Shown: in pieces, positions 58,223 through 64,000 of the stretch | Numbering within the stretch: the stretch's first letter is position 1 | How the letters are laid out: each line of letters opens with the position of its first letter | Assembly (NCBI GenBank): GCA_001414485.1 | Contig: LLEY01000158.1 | Span: 1 to 64,000 of the forward strand | Length of the DNA: 64,000 bases | Source: Calycina herbarum | Taxonomy: Eukaryota; Ascomycota; Leotiomycetes; Helotiales; Pezizellaceae | Direction of reading: 5' to 3' | Notes under the pieces: model-generated | Seen by the model: the letters and a program-made list of their open reading frames with translations, nothing else | Databases searched by the model: none | What the model was told of the DNA's origin: nothing | Program-made: the position numbers and the translations under genes

Positions 58223-58369
58223 AGTCTAATCATTCCCGAAGACATTATGAGATACTGTATGTTGAATCGCCTCCTGCGAAGTCAAGCGAAATCCGATTTG
58301 TGATTTTCAAACGTCGCGTTCTTGTGCAAATACTGCGTAAATGAAGATGACGATTATGCCCACAGATGT

Positions 58370-58548
58370 GCGATATACAAGAAATTTTTTCATATACCTA
58401 AAACGGAATAGCTGATGTTGTGGATGTTGCGATATGCAACAAGTTCTTTCTCTTTCCTAAAACTGCATAGCTGAAATTGTTGGTGTTTGCGATGTGCAAC
58501 AAAGTCTTTCTCTTGCCCAAAACTGAATAGCTGAAAGCTAATTCTTAA
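58370..58548. repeat. Three tandem 60-bp units
   Basis: Units start at 58370, 58429 and 58489, each beginning GCGAT(A/G)T(A/G)CAA and containing CCTAAAAC.G.ATAGCTGA. They lie about 150 bp downstream of the HET gene stop. Confidence 0.85.
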
Positions 58549-59621
58549 TGAATTTGCATCATGCTGGACGGATGTACGATATGCAACACGTTGCCGTTTC
58601 CACAGCTCACGCTTTGAGATTGGATATTCAAGCCAAGTATGCTTCTGCAAGTATTCTGCATAGACATGTCCTAAAGGGCGGGCAAATATTTGCTTTCCTG
58701 TTGTCACTCTCGGAAATTTTGATTTCGACGGTTCTCAAACTATGGGGATGGATTTAAAAATTCAACTACTTGCGCGCAAAAGGGCAAATGTGGATGTATC
58801 TTACAGTACACTCGCGGAAAATGCTGTCGACATCCTCGAAGACGTACGAAGTGAGAAACAAAGTGCTGCAGATGCTCTTGGGATCTTATCTGGAGATCCG
58901 GATGCTACCCGCGAAGCGATTCGAGGATGCAACTAACAACTTCGACCGAACTTTTAATCTAGCTGCTCGGGACATTCCGAACTATAACCAACGGAACCCA
59001 CAGAATCAGCCGCCATTGAATTCACCGCGGGCAGAATACCAACCTGCATCAGCAGAAACGTCTGAATCAGGAAAATAACTTGAGCCAGTGGATCAAAACG
59101 AATTAGCAGAACCACTTGACCCAGCAGCACCAGATCAGCCAGCAGAATCCAGTGTAAACGCAGGAGTGGCGTGATGAGGGCTTCGTGGTCATGTACGTAG
59201 GTACCCGGGCCTGACTTCGAGTTTTCTAGTCCAGCGAAATCTTTCAAAGGAATTTGACCTCGAAAGTTCTAGAATGGTGGGATGTATCAGTATTGTCAAC
59301 TCCTAGGTACCTGGGCTTTCGAGAAGTGAGGCCCTAACCCTTGCATGATCTTCAAAGGAAGTGCTGATAAGATGTAGTAGGTCAGTTTCTAGTAACGGAT
59401 AGTAACATATCCTGATGTCTGGAAAAAGGGAAAACATGACTAGGTTATTCGGGACAGTCGATATACATTTAGGGAAATCCGTTTGTCTCGACTGAATTTT
59501 TATATTAAACTCTTTCTATAGAAGAGTATGTTTTATAAAATAGATACGTAATATAACGTTTATTTTACTCGATTCTACGAATTATTTTTCTTTATATTTA
59601 GAATATTATTTATTTTATTAA
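58549..59621. other. No gene recognised
   Basis: Two overlapping frames (58742-58936 and 58770-59078) encode helical stretches that vaguely resemble tails of large fungal proteins, but I cannot support a call. The last 100 bp are AT-rich and border the LINE tail. Confidence 0.3.
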
Positions 59622-59749
59622 ATTTATTTATTTATTTATTTATTTCTATTTAACGTCAAGCGGAGAATAGCTCGCGTGGGCTAAATCCTAAAAGTGCCCC
59701 AAAAGAGGGCAAATAATGCTAGGGGGGTACCCTAGGCTATAGGGATAGT

Positions 59750-59959
59750 TGTTGATAGGTACGGTGATATCTGTTATATCAAGCCACTTAAGGAGATATC
59801 GGTATGCCCGTCGGGCATGCCGAGGAAGAGTTTTTTTCGGCAAATAGATGCGGCAATTGCTATTGCAAAGTTGTATATATATACGCCTTATGCTCTTGTA
59901 GAGCATGGTATAGAATTCAAGTCTTTTACTCTTGCCCTCTGAAGTGCAGCATTGCAACA
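59750..59959 (-). repeat. Copia-family solo LTR, TSD ATAGT
   Basis: This 210-bp LTR begins TGTTGATAGG, ends TTGCAACA, and is flanked by ATAGT at 59745-59749 and 59960-59964. It reads in the plus-strand direction of the 1422-4052 element's LTRs, which are RIP-mutated forms of it. Strand is given relative to the host LINE; the LTR orientation itself is plus. Confidence 0.9.
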
Positions 59960-60167
59960 ATAGTAAACAAGTGAGCTAATTTATAAGAGATAGTTTAAAG
60001 AGAAGCTCTACTTTCGGAACAGCCCTTGTCCTTAATTAGTTTATAGAATCAGGGAAAGACAAAGGAGATATATAAGTAAAGAGAAAAGAAAGGAAAAGAG
60101 AGTTAAGCTATCTCGAAGGACAGATTTTCGTAAAGAACTTGGTTTTAGCGTAGATCTTGCTAAAGAG

Positions 60168-60442
60168 TGTGATGGAACCATCAGGAATTGATCGGAATTG
60201 GAATTGCCGAGTCTACGTGCCGAATGGGATACGATACGGATGTTGTTTCAGGTTTTGGAAAAGCCAGATGGCTTCCGGACTTACTATTGTCCGAACCTCT
60301 TGTAAATAGCTGCCTCCTCTCTATCGGGAAAGACCAATTTGGTCTTTTCCTTCGTATCAGAGCCTAGTATTCGGATATGTCATTCTATCGAACGCACTTC
60401 CATATGCCTCTTTTGTAGTAGTATCCGTTTCGTGCCGTTACA
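60168..60442 (-). repeat. Solo LTR, short TGTAACGG subfamily, at a deletion
   Basis: Reverse-oriented 275-bp copy, closely related to 63561-63835. The flanks (AAGAG and GGGAG) do not match, and about 0.4 kb of the host LINE is missing exactly here, so recombination between two LTRs inserted at different sites of the LINE is a likely origin. Confidence 0.85.
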
Positions 60443-61579
60443 GGGAGGGTTATTCGAGCTGCTTTCCCTATAGCTTTGTCGGCTATTTCGTTACTGTAGA
60501 TTCCTATATAACTAGGGCACTACCTTGTCTAAATCTTCCCCGGGTATAGCTAAGTAAAGTCGAATACCTTATTAAAGGTCTCTTGCAACGTGCCGCAAGA
60601 CCGGTAGGTTAGTTGTAGTATAGCTTCGAGGTTGTCGAGGCAGATCTAACACTTCGTAGCCGAGGGCTAGAAAGGGGATTCAATAGCGAGCTCGAGACCG
60701 TGTAAGGCAGCTCGCGCTTCTACATCGTATATTTCTAAGGTTTTACTAAAAGGGAAGAGCTTTGTGTTTAAAACCACCCCTCCTCTTATAAGACAGACGC
60801 CTCTACCAGTGTTCTTATTGTCTAAGCGAGAGCCGTCGGTAAATATAACTAGGTCTGTAGGCGGAACAGAGGCGAGGAATTTAAGAAATTCGGCTTTATA
60901 AGAGTCTTTATTACTACTAGGGCTCGGGCCGGCTACCTCGAGAAGGCGGGCTTGGTGGTTAAACCCTCTACTCTATAGAGGGTCTTAAATTAGATCGACT
61001 TCTTCTGAAGGGTGGAGAGGTTTAGAAGAGCGGTAAATAAGCCTAGCCTTTGAGTAAGGGTTATTTACATATCGCTTAAGCGGGTGTGCCGAGTCGAGTC
61101 GTCGAGTTCTAGCCTTAAAAGCTCTGCTTTTTACTATAAGAGCAATTTCAGCGGCTAGGAGGCTAGATTCTGTAAGGAGTACCGAGGTAGGAGTGGTTTT
61201 ATAGACTAGGAGGATGATTCTAGCACACTTTGTAACTACTCTATCTAGGAGAGTTAGGTGGCGGCCAATCCGGTTGTTTATAGTACCTGCTCGGCCTGTT
61301 TTCGTACGACCAGGGTACTAGGTCTTGTGCCTAAAATAGGCGATTAAGAGGATATAAGCAGTAACTACTTGTTTCAGCAGATACGAGGGGGATCCTCTTA
61401 CTATATTTATTATTCCTTTAAGAGTATTAGCTATAAGTGTAGCCTTACTAGCTATTCTTTTAACGTAACTATAAAAGGTAAGGCAAGGGTCGAAGAAGAT
61501 ACTAAGCCACCAGAGTTCCTATATAAGCTCTATTATCTTTCCTTCAACTATAATAGTAGAGGGGGGGCAGATGCCTCTC

Positions 61580-62018
61580 TGTAACGAAACTCAAACGAAC
61601 TAAACAAAGATGACTAAGTCTCGAAGGTTGGTATGCAGGTAAGAAGTACAGATGCGCCGGGTTGTTCACTTGGAAGTGAACTCGTTACTTGTATCAAAGA
61701 TGTCAAACAATATGATAAGATTGATAACTAAAGTTGAGCACGAAGCTCCTATCTAATGGCAGACGTGCCAGTCTTATATAGAACTGTAGTCTCCCGTTCC
61801 AGTCGCTCTAGTCGCTCGCCCTGATCGCTTCAGTCGACAGGCGACTCAGGCGACTCAGGCGACTAGGTCACGTGATGCTTCTTACCAAAGGAAATCCATG
61901 GATCGCTTAGCTAGTCTAAGGATCCCTCTTTTTGCTTATAAGAGTTTCCGATAGTGTTTAACCTGTCAGGGCGCCGCCTGGTCTTCACTTATCACATGCT
62001 TACACGTGATTCGTGACA
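61580..62018 (-). repeat. Solo LTR of the middle-gypsy family, TSD CTCTC
   Basis: This 439-bp reverse copy of the LTR at 10915-11354 is nearly unmutated and flanked by CTCTC at 61575-61579 and 62019-62023. Confidence 0.92.
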
Positions 62019-63560
62019 CTCTCCCTCTTTATTTCCTTTTATAAGAGAAGTGGATAAGTTCTGATTTTTCAGTATTAAAGATAATACCCTCGTCTATGCC
62101 CTACTTAAGTACGCTTACTACCTGCTTTGCTAGGTCCTTGATATTCCCTGCCTTTAAAGGCTCGAAAGCAAGTAATCTAATGTCGTCAGCGTAGCCGAAT
62201 CTCTATACTACTAGAAGAGAGCTAACTCCTAATCTAAAGAGGGGCTAGATATAGAGTATAAAGAGGATCGGTGAGATAGGCAAGCCTTGTAGAAGGCTAT
62301 ACTAAAGCGGGGTAGCGTCGCCTACTTCTCTATTAAGCTTTACTTTTACTAATCTATTAGTTAAGAAAGAGGAGACTAATTCTACGAAGTAATACAGCTA
62401 TCCTTGCTCTCTTAACCTTTTAATTAGGCGGCTAGAGAGTACTATGTTAAAGGCGCTCTTAATATCGAGTGTAAGAAGGGAGGCTTCCTACTTGTCTATA
62501 AGAGCTGACTTAATATCGAAGGTAAGATAGGTAGTAAGGTCTGTGGCAGCTCTTAGCGGAAGAGCCCTGAACTGGTTCTGCCCTAGAACAGAGTGCTTAA
62601 TAGCTATCTAAGAGACTCGCTTAGCGAGGAGCCTTTCAAGCCCTTTTCTAAGGACCGAGAGCAAAGCAATTGGCCGGTATACTCGAGGGGAGGACTTGTC
62701 TTTCTTATTAGGTTTTAGGATAATAGCGACGACGGCGGATCAGAAGATCTTTGGGTAGAAGCCTGTCTCTATATAGCCTCTGAATAGTAGGAAGACAAGA
62801 TTCGAGATCTATAGCTAGGCTACTTTAAGGACCCCTATTACTAGCTCGTCTTCTCCTAGTACAGTTGAAGCTTTGCTAAGGATCGATTCCTCGACCTCGC
62901 GTAAAGTAAGGTCTGCCTACGAGAGGGCCTAAGTAGAAGTGGTTGGTGTGTTAAATAGTATATCCCCGACTTCGGCCTTGTTTATAAGCAGCTCCTATAT
63001 AAGGATCTTCTGCTTCTCCTAGGTAGTAAAGCCTAGCTGACCTACCGAGTCTCTTAAGAGAGGAGACTTATATATTCCAGTACTCTAGTACCACTTATAA
63101 ATCTTAAAGACGTCTTTACTCTTTGTAGCCTTATCGATTAGGTTACGGAAGTGTTCTCTCTTTGTCTTCCGGATTTCCTGTCTTAGACTCCTACAAAGAG
63201 ACTTTAAGGCTCGAGGGCTCGCGTTAAGCCTTTATGCCTGCCTTGCCTTAGTAGCCGCCGTCTAGCATTCCTTATTCTACTAGGGGTGTCCGAATTCATG
63301 TCCGAGACCTCGCTTAGCACTATAGAGGTACACGCTATATACGCTCTCGGTGATAAATCCTACTAGGGCCTCTAGCGATTCCGTATTTAGTTGTTACGTA
63401 AGTTCGTATAGCTATTACGTTTCGAGCTTACTTTAGAGGGTAGTCTCGAAGGTTTTAACATTAAGAGTACTAAGTTTCAGAGGCAGATCCTTCTCTGTTA
63501 GGTTTCCTATATACGGAAGCCGGGTGAGAAGTAGGAGGTGGTTAGAGCTATACTTAAAGG

Positions 63561-63835
63561 TGTAACGGCACGAAACGGATACTACTACAAAAGAGGCATA
63601 TGGAAGTGCGTTCGATAGAATGACATATCCGAATACTAGGCTCTGATACGAAGGAAAAGACCAAATTGGTCTTTCCCGATAGAGAGGAGGCAGCTATTTA
63701 CAAGAGGTTCAGACAATAGTAAGTCCGGAAGCTATCTGGCTTTTCCAAAACCTGAAACAACATCCGTATCGTATCCCATTCGGCACGTAGACTCGGCAAT
63801 TCCAATTCCGATCAATTCCAAATGGTTCTATTACA
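63561..63835 (+). repeat. Solo LTR, short TGTAACGG subfamily, TSD AAAGG
   Basis: This 275-bp LTR is flanked by AAAGG at 63556-63560 and 63836-63840. It shares its first 130 bp or so and its end region with the 311-334 bp subfamily but has a different middle (GATAGAGAGGAGGCAGC). Confidence 0.92.
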
Positions 63836-64000
63836 AAAGGTAAGGTCTATCTCGGTAGACGCCCCTCTTTAGTAGAGGTTGCTCGAGTAAAAGGTAAGGT
63901 CGAGGGTGTTGCCGAGGTTATACGTTTACGTCTTAGAAGGGGTAGAGAGTTGTAGCCCTCTATCCTCTGTCTAGTTAACAAGCGAGGGAGCTTATATACT

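Larger units (their letters stand above)
59622..64000 (-). mobile_element. RIP-altered Tad1-like LINE, runs off window
   Basis: Reverse-strand copy of the 39334-45072 LINE: tail at 59622-59650, 3' UTR (split by a copia solo LTR), the last ORF2 codons near 60110-60167, RNase H from 60443 to about 61000, reverse transcriptase about 62020-63150, and endonuclease codons at the right edge (63980 corresponds to about 41530 in the intact copy). C-to-T and G-to-A changes and stops are widespread. A block corresponding to roughly 44310-44760 of the intact copy is missing at the LTR at 60168-60442. Four solo LTRs of three families lie in it. Its 5' end is beyond the window. Confidence 0.88.

Overview
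The window looks like a piece of a filamentous ascomycete genome (Pezizomycotina; Leotiomycetes is only a guess). The evidence is short spliceosomal introns of 50-60 bases, a HET-domain gene, a 2EXR-type gene, Zn2Cys6 zinc-cluster genes, Tad1-like LINEs, chromodomain Ty3/gypsy elements, and strong repeat-induced point mutation (RIP): C-to-T and G-to-A changes, mostly CpA to TpA, that turn Trp and Gln codons into TAG or TAA. Most of the DNA is mobile-element debris, and most cellular genes are pseudogenes broken by transposon insertions, RIP nonsense codons or frameshifts.

Layout. 1-4052: a solo LTR and a RIP-eroded Ty1/copia element that keeps gag, protease and integrase but has no visible reverse transcriptase. 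4264-10161: decayed genes (zinc cluster, 2EXR, an unknown gene split by a solo LTR) and the first head-to-head pair of a small protein family called here the GWMQ/EWH family. 10162-29781: a JmjC-like gene split by a 17.7-kb nest of three chromodomain gypsy elements inserted one inside another, plus one solo LTR; each level keeps its 5-bp target duplication. 29782-38281: DUF7924-like, zinc-cluster/coiled-coil, ABC transporter (with a Tc1-like transposon in it) and small Cys-rich pseudogenes. 38347-45389: the second GWMQ/EWH pair, whose plus-strand member is split by an almost intact 5.7-kb LINE. 45390-51290: unassigned DNA and a RIP-bleached tract holding a 5'-truncated LINE. 51293-54010: remnants of a larger unknown gene. 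55940-58222: an intact HET-domain gene, the clearest intact cellular gene here. 59622-64000: a minus-strand RIP-altered LINE carrying four solo LTRs from three families.

How the parts relate. The nested elements record an order of events: JmjC-like gene, then outer element, then middle element (landing inside the outer element's primer-binding site), then inner element. In all three gypsy elements the bases starting two nucleotides inside the 5' LTR are complementary to a site in the same LTR about 30-40 bp downstream of a TATA box, which points to self-primed reverse transcription. The copia element instead appears to have had an initiator-tRNA anticodon-arm type of primer site. The most unusual cellular signal is the GWMQ/EWH family: two divergent gene pairs about 30 kb apart whose plus members resemble each other and whose minus members resemble each other, so the divergent pair seems to have been duplicated as a unit.

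All calls come from reading the sequence; no database search was run, and family names rest on remembered motif patterns.
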